From positions 1 to 64,000 of IMG/VR virus record IMGVR_UViG_3300044467_000006: a stretch of DNA of 64,000 nt, one strand, 5' to 3'. The position numbers and the translations under genes are program-made. The notes beneath the pieces are model-generated. The model worked only from the letters and a program-made list of their open reading frames with translations, had not been told where the DNA came from and made no database searches. Origin of the DNA: a virus. Within the stretch, counting starts at the first letter, position 1; every line of letters begins with the position of its first letter. This document shows positions 1 through 7,462 of the stretch, one piece after another.

Positions 1-63
1 GTTCTGGCTGCTTACGATGCCTTTGTGTCGCTCCGTCGAGCAGAAAACAGGGATGATACGTAA
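1..63 (+). CDS. C-terminal end of an upstream gene (partial)
   Basis: An open frame runs from the window edge to a TAA at 61-63, giving the last 20 residues of a protein. The stop shares a base with the next ATG (TAATG), the same tight junction used throughout this block. Too little remains to identify it. Confidence 0.6.
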   Translation, partial: VLAAYDAFVSLRRAENRDDT

Positions 64-260
64 TGCGCGCGAAGATCATTGGCTACGAGATCGTAGAGGA
101 GAAGCCTTCGGTGCTACGATGGGATGGAGATCAGCCAGTTTTCTACAAGAAGAACGGCCCTTCCTCGTGGGTAAACGTCACCATTCAGATGGACGGAGAT
201 GTACCAGACTTGGGCAAAATCCTTAGAGCGGGCGAAGTGAATATTACGGAGGTTGCATGA
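63..260 (+). CDS. small hypothetical protein
   Basis: This encodes 65 residues with no family I recognise. The start overlaps the previous stop (TAATG), and its own TGA overlaps the ATG of the RNA ligase downstream (ATGA), so it is translationally coupled on both sides. The sequence is charged, with no membrane segment. Confidence 0.7.
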   Translation: MRAKIIGYEIVEEKPSVLRWDGDQPVFYKKNGPSSWVNVTIQMDGDVPDLGKILRAGEVNITEVA

Positions 261-1261
261 GTTCTTTTAGCGTTCCCTTCATCCGAATCGGCAAGATCGG
301 CAAGCACCCGAATGCCGACAGCCTGTCCATCACGACTGTCGATGGCTGTCCCTGCATCTTCCGCACGGGCGATTTCGAACCCGGGCAAGCAGCCATCTAC
401 GTTCCTGTGGATGCCGTCATCCCTGAGACTGTTCCGGGCACCGAGTTTTTGGGCAAGAAGCGCCGTATCAAGGCTATGCGCCTTCGCGGCATCTTCTCCA
501 TGGGCCTCTTGCTCGACCCCGAGAAGGTGCTGCCTCCTATGAGCGGCTCCATCGAGCCAGAAGGTCGTGACCTGTCTGCTCGCCTTGGCATCACCAAGTA
601 CGAGGAGCCCGAACCTCTCTGGATGCAGACCGAGCAAGCATCGGCTCCAAAGCTGCCCTGCCAGCCTCCCGTGTATGACGTAGAGAGCTACCGCAAGCAC
701 AAGAGCATCCTCATCCCGGGCGAGCTTGTCTCCGTAACCGAGAAGCTCCACGGCACCAACTCTCGCTTTGTCTCCTACGAGAACCAGCTTCATGTCGGCT
801 CTCATCGGACGTGGAAGAAGTACAACGAGGGCAATATCTGGTGGCGCATGGCCAAGAAGTACGACCTTGAGGCCAAGTTGGAGGAGCTTCCCGGCGTCGT
901 GCTGTACGGCGAAACCTTCGGGGCCAACGTCCAAGACTTCTCCTACGACCTCAAGGAGCCCGAGGTCCGGTTCTTCGACGCTTTCGATGCTATCAATGGT
1001 CGCTGGCTAGACAATGACGAGTTTATTTGCCTGATGAGCAACCTCGAACTGCCTATGGTCCCCGTGGTCTGTGAGGGTCCATACGATCCGGCTATCGAGA
1101 ACAACGCTGACGGCAAGTCTACTCTAACGGAGAAGCAAATCCGTGAGGGCATCGTTATCAAGCCGGTGAAGAATCGGTGGGATCCGACCATCGGCCGAGT
1201 CATCCTTAAGCTTGTCAGCGAAAATTATTTGACCCGCAAGGGCGGGACTGAGAACCACTAG
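257..1261 (+). CDS. RNA ligase, Rnl5/DRB0094-like
   Basis: This 334-residue protein resembles the Deinococcus DRB0094 (Rnl5) RNA ligases. The N-terminal 110 residues look like the OB-type domain of that family (a HPNADSL signature near residue 17). The nucleotidyltransferase domain follows, with motif I EKLHGTN and predicted adenylated Lys163. Later come GETFG (motif III-like), REGIVIKP (motif IV) and LKLVSENYL (motif V). Such ligases seal RNA nicks through an AMP-enzyme intermediate. A metallophosphoesterase, a tRNA, a P-loop kinase and a second RNA ligase lie within 5 kb, so a role in tRNA or RNA repair is a reasonable inference. Family assignment is firm; the substrate is unknown. Confidence 0.88.
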   Translation: MSSFSVPFIRIGKIGKHPNADSLSITTVDGCPCIFRTGDFEPGQAAIYVPVDAVIPETVPGTEFLGKKRRIKAMRLRGIFSMGLLLDPEKVLPPMSGSIEPEGRDLSARLGITKYEEPEPLWMQTEQASAPKLPCQPPVYDVESYRKHKSILIPGELVSVTEKLHGTNSRFVSYENQLHVGSHRTWKKYNEGNIWWRMAKKYDLEAKLEELPGVVLYGETFGANVQDFSYDLKEPEVRFFDAFDAINGRWLDNDEFICLMSNLELPMVPVVCEGPYDPAIENNADGKSTLTEKQIREGIVIKPVKNRWDPTIGRVILKLVSENYLTRKGGTENH

Positions 1262-1269
1262 GAGAATGC

Positions 1270-1470
1270 ATGGATCCCGCCAGTATTGCTCTCAAGCTAG
1301 TCAAGACCGGGTTGCTGTCCATGGTGGCGGCAACACTCATGTTTTTCGTAGCTGCCGCCGTCTATACGTATGACACGTCTAGCTGGGCAGAGAGACTCTT
1401 CAAATTTCTTTGCGGCACCACCGCTGCCTGTTTCGTTGCTGCTGTGCTACTTTCCATTTGGGGTTCGTAA
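1270..1470 (+). CDS. small two-helix membrane protein
   Basis: This encodes 66 residues with two hydrophobic segments (about residues 14-33 and 45-63), predicting a small inner-membrane protein. A TAGGAG ribosome binding site precedes the ATG. It is coupled by TAATG to a second membrane peptide. Function is unknown. Confidence 0.72.
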   Translation: MDPASIALKLVKTGLLSMVAATLMFFVAAAVYTYDTSSWAERLFKFLCGTTAACFVAAVLLSIWGS

Positions 1471-1622
1471 TGACTTTGCTTACGATTGGGTGTATCTTCG
1501 GTGGCGTAGGCGGTTGCATCTACATGGCTGCCGACAGGTACGACCTTGAGCTTCAGTCGGTTGGTCGTCATTTGTTCTTCGTTGGCTTATTCTTCTGCAC
1601 AATTCACTGGATACTCAATTGA
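1470..1622 (+). CDS. small membrane protein
   Basis: This encodes 50 residues starting at the ATG inside the upstream TAATG junction. There are hydrophobic segments near both ends. It pairs with 1270-1470 as two consecutive membrane peptides. Its TGA overlaps the TTG start of the metallophosphoesterase. Function is unknown. Confidence 0.65.
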   Translation: MTLLTIGCIFGGVGGCIYMAADRYDLELQSVGRHLFFVGLFFCTIHWILN

Positions 1623-2416
1623 AGATTTTTCATGCAAGCGACTGGCATACGGACGGCTACGGAGCCGTCAGCATCCTTGACCGGATGATTCGGGAGGAAG
1701 CTGGCGAGCAGCCCGATCTTGTCATCCTGACCGGCGACATGGTGCGCAACTTTCACCCAAGCCTCAAAGACTTGGGCAACGAGGAAGTGCTCCAAGAGCG
1801 CATCTACCAGAACTTGGTTAGCTACATCGACCGCTGTTGGCCCGGCGTGGACATCTTCGCCGTCCGTGGCAACCATGATTGGTGTGACTACGAAATCTCG
1901 GGGTCGGCCAAGGCGTTTGATGCCCAAGAGGGCGGGAGCTTTGTATGGAACGGATTAAAGGTTGCGGGCTTTCGTGGAGTTCCGGCTCTTCACGGCTTTT
2001 GGAAGGACGAGTACAACGAGAGGCAGCTTGAGGCTTTGTGCGCTGGGGTTCCCAGCAACACCGATATCCTCGTGACACACGCTCCTCCCCATGGTATTAT
2101 GGACGACGTTCGCGACGCGGTAAGTCGCGTTCCAATCCCGGGCATGGAGGATACAACCATCCAGCCCAGACACATTGGTTCTTTTGCTATTAGAGAGTTA
2201 GTGGACAGGCTGCCGAACCTCAAGCTGCACGTCTTTGGTCACTGCCACGAACAGGGCGGGCAGGTGCAATCTAGGACTTACGCTATAAGACAGCCGGTGA
2301 TTCCGTTCTACGGCTCGGGAGCGAAAGAGGGAATCTGCGCTCCCGACCAGAAGTACCGACAAGTCATCTTCTCAAACGCGGCTGGTTGTGTTAATATGAT
2401 TCATCTGGGGGTATAG
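1619..2416 (+). CDS. calcineurin-like metallophosphoesterase
   Basis: This 265-residue protein has the metallophosphoesterase metal ligands in order: D8-x-H10 (SDWH), GDM, RGNHD, a THAPP histidine and GHCH. The family hydrolyses phosphomonoesters or diesters with two metals. The initiator is TTG, overlapping the previous stop (TTGA), so translation is probably coupled. Its last ten bases overlap the tRNA-Ala gene downstream, placing tRNA processing in competition with intact message for the 3' end. Beside RNA ligases and a P-loop kinase it could supply an end-trimming activity for RNA repair; that role is inference. Confidence 0.88.
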   Translation: MKIFHASDWHTDGYGAVSILDRMIREEAGEQPDLVILTGDMVRNFHPSLKDLGNEEVLQERIYQNLVSYIDRCWPGVDIFAVRGNHDWCDYEISGSAKAFDAQEGGSFVWNGLKVAGFRGVPALHGFWKDEYNERQLEALCAGVPSNTDILVTHAPPHGIMDDVRDAVSRVPIPGMEDTTIQPRHIGSFAIRELVDRLPNLKLHVFGHCHEQGGQVQSRTYAIRQPVIPFYGSGAKEGICAPDQKYRQVIFSNAAGCVNMIHLGV

Positions 2417-2477
2417 TTCAGCGGTAGAACATCGGCTTTGCAAGCCGAGAACGTTGGTTCGATTCCTACTACCTCCA
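2407..2477 (+). tRNA. tRNA-Ala (anticodon TGC)
   Basis: A cloverleaf can be folded by hand. The acceptor stem is GGGGGTA with TACCTCC, the D stem GTTC/GAAC, and the anticodon stem TCGGC/GCCGA around the loop TTTGCAA (anticodon TGC). The T arm is GTTGG-TTCGATT-CCTAC, with one mismatch. The acceptor stem holds a G3:U70 wobble pair, the main identity element for alanyl-tRNA synthetase, which independently supports alanine. CCA is not encoded. The gene overlaps the last 10 nt of the metallophosphoesterase. Confidence 0.9.
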
Positions 2478-2518
2478 TGGAAACATCGGGCGTTGTGCAG
2501 AGTCTCAATCTTCCATAC

Positions 2519-3079
2519 ATGGACGAAATCATCTACTCAAAGGAATACGACGGACTTAATAGGAAATGTGTTAGAAGTTCTTGCAAGCACTGCGGCAAGC
2601 CATACGTTGTCAGGTATAGTCTTCGGAAGTCCAAGAAAACATGCTCGATGATGTGCTCTTTCGCTTTGCGTAGTATCAAGCGGGAAGTCCGTTGTGCATG
2701 GTGCAATAAAAGCTTCTCAAGAACACCCAAAAAGCTCAAGACGAAAAGCGGGCTGGTGTTCTGTTCCCGAGCTTGTAAAGACAAAGCACAAAGGATTGGT
2801 GGGCTAGAAGCTATCCAGCCAGACCATTACGGAACAGAAGACCCTCGATACACCTATAGAAAGAGAGCGTTTGAGGTTTACGGCAAAGCGTGTTCTTCGT
2901 GCCACTACACTCATAAAGAATCTATGTTGGATGTACATCACATAGATTCAAACAGAGAGAATAATGCGCTCGGTAACCTTGAAGTTTTATGTGTATGGTG
3001 CCATGCAATTAAAACCCGAAAGCAAGAGTGGCATTTACAACAAGACGGCATCGCATTGACGGAGGAGAAACATGGCTAA
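2519..3079 (+). CDS. HNH endonuclease with zinc-finger N-terminus
   Basis: The C-terminal half carries an HNH nuclease core: CSSC, then VHHIDSN, then NLEVLCVWCH. Before it are treble-clef-like zinc pairs (CKHC/CSMMC and CAWC/CSRAC). This matches free-standing phage homing endonucleases. It sits immediately after tRNA-Ala. The start is uncertain: ATG at 2519 is used here, while an in-frame ATG at 2477 coincides with the tRNA 3' end, and neither has a good ribosome binding site. The stop overlaps the next start (ATGGCTAAG contains the TAA). Confidence 0.82.
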   Translation: MDEIIYSKEYDGLNRKCVRSSCKHCGKPYVVRYSLRKSKKTCSMMCSFALRSIKREVRCAWCNKSFSRTPKKLKTKSGLVFCSRACKDKAQRIGGLEAIQPDHYGTEDPRYTYRKRAFEVYGKACSSCHYTHKESMLDVHHIDSNRENNALGNLEVLCVWCHAIKTRKQEWHLQQDGIALTEEKHG

Positions 3080-3548
3080 GCACAAGTGTATCGTTCTTCG
3101 TGGTTGCAGCGGCTCTGGCAAATCTACCTACGCCAAGGTCAACTACCCGAGGGCTCAGGTCTTCTCGACTGACGATTTCTGGATTAACGTCCATACGGGG
3201 GCTTACGAGTTCGATGTCAAGCGTCACTCCGAGGCACATGCATGGAACCTTCGTCGGTTCATCGATGCCGTTCAGTACGCAATCAACTTCGACAGCGACC
3301 CTCAGACCTTCGTGGTGGACAACACCAACACGACGGTCGCGGAGTTCGCTCCGTACTGCGCCATCGCGGGGGCCTACGGCTTCGATGTCGAGATCGTGAC
3401 CATCGACGTGGAGGTTGATGTCGCTCACCCTCGCAACGTCCACAACGTCCCCCAGCCCGTTGTTCATGGGCAGCGCCGGAACCTTGTGGCCAACAACTCC
3501 CTCATCCCGAAGTGGTGGAAGCACAAGAAGGTGGTGCAGGATGGCTAA
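3072..3548 (+). CDS. P-loop kinase, polynucleotide-kinase-like
   Basis: This encodes 158 residues with a Walker A motif GCSGSGKST at residues 10-18, a STDDFW segment after strand 2, and VVDNTNTT, the pattern of AAA_33/PNK-type kinases. An arginine-bearing lid region (GQRRN) follows. The family phosphorylates RNA or DNA 5' ends or small molecules. GGAGGAG precedes the ATG. Its location between RNA ligases suggests 5'-OH RNA end healing, which is inferred. It could be a different small-molecule kinase. Confidence 0.75.
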   Translation: MAKHKCIVLRGCSGSGKSTYAKVNYPRAQVFSTDDFWINVHTGAYEFDVKRHSEAHAWNLRRFIDAVQYAINFDSDPQTFVVDNTNTTVAEFAPYCAIAGAYGFDVEIVTIDVEVDVAHPRNVHNVPQPVVHGQRRNLVANNSLIPKWWKHKKVVQDG

Positions 3549-3771
3549 GGACCGCAAGCCTGTCCGTAAGTTCAAGGCAGACGAGTTGCTTGCTATCTTG
3601 CAAGCTAAGATCGACAAGGAAGAGCACACCGTCAAGTGCTGCACGACTGACGACGGGACCGGGGTCCGTTGGCTTATGCGCAGCGAATTCCAGTCCGCTG
3701 CCGCTCGGAAGAGCGCTTTCGTTGAAGCCAAGATATTGCTGCTTGAAGCAGTCGCCAAGGAGACTACATGA
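3541..3771 (+). CDS. small hypothetical protein
   Basis: This encodes 76 mostly helical, charged residues, with start ATGGCTAAG nested over the upstream stop (8 nt overlap). No recognised domain. It is part of a tightly packed early operon. Confidence 0.7.
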   Translation: MAKDRKPVRKFKADELLAILQAKIDKEEHTVKCCTTDDGTGVRWLMRSEFQSAAARKSAFVEAKILLLEAVAKETT

Positions 3772-4016
3772 ACCCATGCCCTAGCTGTAAACGAACCAAC
3801 GGCACCCACACCATCAACTGCCGTCGCAGGTATACCAAGAGTGAGGACGAGAGCTACCGGGCGTACAACCCCGTCGATCCTCTCGTTACGGCGGCTTTGG
3901 TGGCTATGGCCACGGATAGCTCGTCCGACCCTAGCTCAGTGGACACTTCGTCCTCTGATTCGTGGTCGGGTGGTGGCGGGGACTTCAGTGGCGGTGGCGC
4001 TTCAGGAGACTACTAA
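3768..4016 (+). CDS. small Cys-pair, Ser/Gly-rich protein
   Basis: This encodes 82 residues. The N-terminus has CPSC and a further cysteine, suggesting a zinc site. The C-terminal third is low-complexity Ser/Asp/Gly (repeated GGG and SSS runs), a type of tail often seen on proteins with disordered ends. ATGA overlap upstream and TAATG downstream. Confidence 0.68.
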   Translation: MNPCPSCKRTNGTHTINCRRRYTKSEDESYRAYNPVDPLVTAALVAMATDSSSDPSSVDTSSSDSWSGGGGDFSGGGASGDY

Positions 4017-4186
4017 TGGACTTCATTACGTGGTGGTTTGACGAGCATTACATCCTTTCAACCGTCTTCACTACCAACATGTCGCTTGCGTGGTCTTTCT
4101 TCACGGGCAACGTTGGGCGAGGGGTTATCTGTACTGCTCTGATTTTTATCGGGGCGGCGTGGCAGAATCGCCAAAAGAGGGGCTAA
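4016..4186 (+). CDS. small membrane protein
   Basis: This encodes 56 residues starting in a TAATG junction. A hydrophobic segment around residues 22-48 ends in a basic tail (RQKRG), predicting one membrane span. It is coupled to a lipoprotein gene downstream. Together they might act on the envelope, but nothing more specific can be said. Confidence 0.62.
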   Translation: MDFITWWFDEHYILSTVFTTNMSLAWSFFTGNVGRGVICTALIFIGAAWQNRQKRG

Positions 4187-4455
4187 TGCTCAAAAGAATC
4201 TTGGTACTTGCCGCTTTGGCCTTGAGCGCCTGCACTCCGCAAGATGCGCAAAAGATCAAGGAGGTCAGGGTTATCGACCAATGCTTGCGTACCCAAATCT
4301 TTAAGGACTGCCTTGTTGTGGTCCCTAAAGGCCCAGAGAGGATTGCGAACTCTAACGACTGGGAAGAGGTTGTGACTGCATGCGCCGACGCAGCAATGTA
4401 CCAGTCTGTGAGACAGGCTGGACAAGTCAAGGCCGAGTGTGCTATTGTGTGGTAG
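4186..4455 (+). CDS. small lipoprotein
   Basis: This encodes 89 residues. The N-terminus is a signal peptide with a lipobox (LALSAC) and Cys17 as the predicted lipidated residue. The mature part has several cysteines. It starts in a TAATG junction with the upstream membrane protein. Phage lipoproteins of this size can be outer-membrane spanins or superinfection-exclusion proteins; there is no evidence to choose. Confidence 0.7.
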   Translation: MLKRILVLAALALSACTPQDAQKIKEVRVIDQCLRTQIFKDCLVVVPKGPERIANSNDWEEVVTACADAAMYQSVRQAGQVKAECAIVW

Positions 4456-4462
4456 GTGACTT

Positions 4463-5080
4463 ATGAACCGCTACAAATATCCGAAGACTCCCCACCTCCC
4501 TTGGAGCCCGGGTATGCAGAACGACGATACTCTCATTGAGAGTCTTGACGACTTCCTTGGGGAGCGGGTCATTGTGACCGAGAAGATGGACGGGGAGAAT
4601 ACGTCCATGTACCGCGACTACATCCACGCTAGGTCTGTGGATGGACGGCATCATCCTAGCCGTAATTGGGTGAAGGCTCTGCACGGAGAAATCAAGCACT
4701 CCATCCTGCCGGGGTGGAGGATTTGTGGCGAGAATCTGTATGCCAAGCACTCGATTGCTTACGAGGATCTGCCGAGCTACTTCATGGTCTTCTCGATTTG
4801 GGACGACGAAAACGGCTGCTGGGATTGGGACTACACCAAGCGATATTGCGCTGTAAGGAATCTAATTACTGTTCCGGTGCTGTATGACGGCATCTGGGAC
4901 GAGGACACTATCCGGTCTTGCTATAGGCCGGGTATGGAAGGCTACGTGGTTCGTAGAGCAGATGGTTTCGAGTTTGACGATTTCCGTAGCCGGGTAGCGA
5001 AGTATGTCCGAGCAGGACACGTTCAAACTTCGGAGCATTGGATGCATCAGGCAATTGTGCCAAATCAAACAAGGAACTAA
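4463..5080 (+). CDS. RNA ligase, second copy (PF09414-like)
   Basis: This 205-residue nucleotidyltransferase has motif I EKMDGEN with Lys41 as predicted adenylation site, CGENLY as motif III, EGYVVRR as motif IV and VAKYVR as motif V. It lacks the N-terminal domain of the ligase at 257-1261 and is typical of small phage RNA ligases. Two dissimilar RNA ligases in the first 5 kb may split substrates, for example different break sites in tRNA. Confidence 0.87.
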   Translation: MNRYKYPKTPHLPWSPGMQNDDTLIESLDDFLGERVIVTEKMDGENTSMYRDYIHARSVDGRHHPSRNWVKALHGEIKHSILPGWRICGENLYAKHSIAYEDLPSYFMVFSIWDDENGCWDWDYTKRYCAVRNLITVPVLYDGIWDEDTIRSCYRPGMEGYVVRRADGFEFDDFRSRVAKYVRAGHVQTSEHWMHQAIVPNQTRN

Positions 5081-5081
5081 C

Positions 5082-5339
5082 ATGGCTAAGAAGACTCAGG
5101 TTGTCACGAAGGATCTCACTGACGTTGTTTACTCGTTCTGCAAGAGCCGCTTCAATCGCGGTGGCGAGAAGGACAACTTCCATATGGACACGCTGCGCAA
5201 GCACGTTGCCAAGGTTGTTGGCAAGGTCGCCCCGGATTCGCCGGGTCGAACCCTTCGCCAGCTTCGTTCCTACGGCGCGGTGCAGTACACCGTGCTCGAC
5301 CGCAGCAAGTCGCTGTACGGCATTCTCGGCGTGTACTAA
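5082..5339 (+). CDS. small basic hypothetical protein
   Basis: This encodes 85 residues beginning MAKK, rich in Lys and Arg, with mixed helix and a C-terminal strand pattern, possibly nucleic-acid binding. The start is chosen at ATGGCTAAG after an AAGGA ribosome binding site. A structured 109-nt gap follows. Confidence 0.7.
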   Translation: MAKKTQVVTKDLTDVVYSFCKSRFNRGGEKDNFHMDTLRKHVAKVVGKVAPDSPGRTLRQLRSYGAVQYTVLDRSKSLYGILGVY

Positions 5340-5448
5340 GCCGCTCGCTGACTACGGTACTCGGTGGAACGTCCTACAGAGAGTAGGCCACTCGGTCGCA
5401 ATCCGTAGCTTGCACCCCAAACCGTGCGGGGAGCTTATGGGAGGACAC
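5340..5448 (+). ncRNA. structured intergenic RNA element
   Basis: This 109-nt gap folds into a nested hairpin. CTACGG (5352-5357) pairs with CCGTAG (5403-5408), GTGG with CCAC (5388-5391), and CCTAC with GTAGG around an AGAGA loop. A second stem GC-A-CCCC/GGGG-A-GC lies at 5412-5434. No open frame is seen. It precedes 5449-5763 and could be a leader element or small RNA. Confidence 0.45.
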
Positions 5449-5763
5449 ATGAAGTTAGTAACCAATGACCACTATGGAGGTTTTAGTCTAAGCGCAAAAG
5501 CTATCGCTTGGTTAATCGGGCGGGGCTACAAGCACAAGGGTAGGGTGGTCGACCCCGATTACCGCACTATTGCCCGCAACCACCCCCTCCTTGTGGAGTG
5601 CGTAGCAGAGCTTGGGAGGGACGCCAATGGCGGATGCGCTTCTCTGAGTATTGAAGAAGTGGACGAGTCCGCTCCTTGGTTCCTAGATGAATATGACGGC
5701 GCGGAAAGGATTAGGTATTTCTCAGACGATCACGGCTGTAACTTGACTTCTAACTCGAACTGA
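5449..5763 (+). CDS. conserved-type phage hypothetical protein
   Basis: This encodes 104 residues. The start is the ATG after GGGAGGACAC, a good ribosome binding site. The N-terminus (YGGFSLS near residue 9) resembles a family of small phage proteins of unknown function. Its 3' end overlaps the -35 box of the next promoter. Confidence 0.72.
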   Translation: MKLVTNDHYGGFSLSAKAIAWLIGRGYKHKGRVVDPDYRTIARNHPLLVECVAELGRDANGGCASLSIEEVDESAPWFLDEYDGAERIRYFSDDHGCNLTSNSN

Positions 5764-5771
5764 TTTAGGAT
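5743..5771 (+). promoter_or_regulatory. sigma70-like promoter for 5778 (probably leaderless)
   Basis: TTGACT at 5743-5748, a 17-nt spacer, and TAGGAT at 5766-5771. The ATG follows after 6 nt, so the predicted start site is at or next to the initiation codon. TAGGAT also contains AGGA, which could act as a ribosome binding site if transcription starts upstream. Confidence 0.65.
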
Positions 5772-5777
5772 GGCGGC

Positions 5778-6455
5778 ATGTCAAACATATCTGAGAAGAT
5801 TAACAAGCTCCTCGCCCTCGCTTCGTCCTCCAATCCCCACGAGGCGGCTCTCGCTGCATCCCGAGCGCAGGAGCTTATGATCCGTTATGCGGTGGACGAG
5901 GCAGCCCTTGGCGAAGCTGGGACGGCCAAGAACGAGCCCATCGAGACTCAGCCCGTGGGCTTCACGTATAAGCGTATCCCGAAGTGGGAGCCCATCCTCC
6001 TGAACGCCCTGTCGCGTTCCTTCTTCTGCCGGGCGTTCTACATGCCCGGGGTCGATGCCTACATCGTCGGTCGGGCTTCTGACCGTGCGGCGCTTCTTGC
6101 TACCTTCGCCTACCTCCGCAACGAGGTCCGCAGGCTGGCCGAGATCGGCTGGCAGGCTCAGCCCGCAGAGTTCCATGTCCACGGCAAGCGCTGGAAGGAC
6201 AGCTTCTACCATGGAGTCTGCATCACGGTGCGCGACCGGCTTGCTGAGAGTCTAAAGGAGCTTGTGGCCGACAATTCCAACACTGCCATCGTGCTGGCCA
6301 ACAAGCAGAAGGAAGTGGACGACTTCGTGAGCCAGAATCACAAGCTTCAGACTGGCAGCGCAAAGTCTGTTGACCGCAGCGGTTTCTCGGCTGGCATGAC
6401 CGCTGGCCACGCCCTGAACCTCAAGGGCGGCACCCAGAAGCAGCTTGCAGCCTAG
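5778..6455 (+). CDS. DUF2786 family protein
   Basis: This encodes 225 residues. The first 45 residues (ISEKINKLLALA, then AALAASRAQELMIRY) match the DUF2786 helical domain found in phages and some bacteria. The remainder resembles the companion domain usually fused to it. Function is not established. It is the first gene after a promoter and precedes the radical SAM gene by 8 nt. Confidence 0.8.
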   Translation: MSNISEKINKLLALASSSNPHEAALAASRAQELMIRYAVDEAALGEAGTAKNEPIETQPVGFTYKRIPKWEPILLNALSRSFFCRAFYMPGVDAYIVGRASDRAALLATFAYLRNEVRRLAEIGWQAQPAEFHVHGKRWKDSFYHGVCITVRDRLAESLKELVADNSNTAIVLANKQKEVDDFVSQNHKLQTGSAKSVDRSGFSAGMTAGHALNLKGGTQKQLAA

Positions 6456-6463
6456 GAGGATTA

Positions 6464-7462
6464 ATGGAACCCCTTGAAAAGATCGGCTTCTACACTCTGT
6501 CCGACATGCGCCGTCGCACGATCTCTGGCTACGTTGGGGGCTACCGCAACTTTCCCGGTTTGTCTCGTTGCGAACTTCTGATTACGGACGCCTGCAACTT
6601 CAAGTGCCCCTACTGCCGTGGCTGTGCCGAGGAGTTCAAGGGCACCATGAAGGCGTCTGCTGCCTTCAACACCCTTCACCACTGGGTCAGCGACGGGCTC
6701 AAGAACGTTCGCTTCTCTGGAGGCGAACCCACCCTGCATCCTCATCTGGTCGAGATGGTGAAGTTCTGTAAGCTGAATGGAGTCAAGCGCATCGCGCTGT
6801 CTACCAACGGCTCTGCGCCCCCAGCCCAGTACGAGGCTCTGGTCGAGGCTGGGGTCAACGACTTCTCGATCTCGCTGGACGCTTGTTGTGCTGACAAGGG
6901 CGACGAGATGGCTGGCGTCAAGGGCTACTTTCCTGTCGTGGTGGACAACATCCGCTACCTGTCTTCGAAGACCTACGTGACGGTCGGGGTCGTCCTGACG
7001 GACTCCAACGTGGCTGACATGCTGAAGACGGTTACCTTTGCTCACGAGCTTGGGGTGGCCGACATCCGCATCATCTCATCGGCGCAGGAGAACAAGGAGC
7101 TTGCGGACGCCATCAACATTCCGCAGGACATCCTTGACGCGCATCCGATTCTGGCGTATCGTGTTCGTCACATCAAGGAAGGCCGCAACGTCCGAGGCAT
7201 CAAGGAGACTGACTGCAACCGCTGCCCGCTGGTGCTGGACGACATGGCCGTTCTGGGAGACAAGCACTTCCCGTGCATCATCTATCTGCGGGAAGGTGGA
7301 AAGCCGATTGGGACTGTCGGGCCTGACATGATGCTGGAGCGGGCTGTCTGGTATAGGGATCACGACACCCATAAGGATCCAATCTGCAAGAAGAACTGCC
7401 TCGATGTCTGCGTGGACTACAATAATGCAGTCGAACACGAACTGAAGCTCATGGGGGAATAA
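6464..7462 (+). CDS. radical SAM enzyme with auxiliary Cys cluster
   Basis: This 332-residue protein has the radical SAM cluster motif C44-NFK-C48-PY-C51 after TDA, a GGEPTL motif, and a TIM-barrel-length core. The C-terminal third has extra cysteines (CNRC, HFPC, CKKNC, CVDY) arranged like a SPASM/Twitch auxiliary iron-sulfur region. Such enzymes cleave SAM to a 5'-deoxyadenosyl radical for modification chemistry. AGGAGG precedes the ATG. It overlaps the next gene by TAATG, making that gene the best candidate partner. The substrate is unknown. Confidence 0.87.
   Translation: MEPLEKIGFYTLSDMRRRTISGYVGGYRNFPGLSRCELLITDACNFKCPYCRGCAEEFKGTMKASAAFNTLHHWVSDGLKNVRFSGGEPTLHPHLVEMVKFCKLNGVKRIALSTNGSAPPAQYEALVEAGVNDFSISLDACCADKGDEMAGVKGYFPVVVDNIRYLSSKTYVTVGVVLTDSNVADMLKTVTFAHELGVADIRIISSAQENKELADAINIPQDILDAHPILAYRVRHIKEGRNVRGIKETDCNRCPLVLDDMAVLGDKHFPCIIYLREGGKPIGTVGPDMMLERAVWYRDHDTHKDPICKKNCLDVCVDYNNAVEHELKLMGE

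Noticed and set aside
185-934. Long leftward ORF of 249 codons
   Set aside because: It is the antisense shadow of the RNA ligase, which has clear family motifs on the other strand.
3009-3809. Leftward ORF of 266 codons
   Set aside because: Antisense to the kinase and its neighbours, no ribosome binding site and no recognisable protein.
5038-5448. N-terminal extension of the frame ending at 5763
   Set aside because: The upstream part overlaps 5082-5339 in another frame and crosses the hairpin region. The ATG at 5449 has a strong GGGAGG site.
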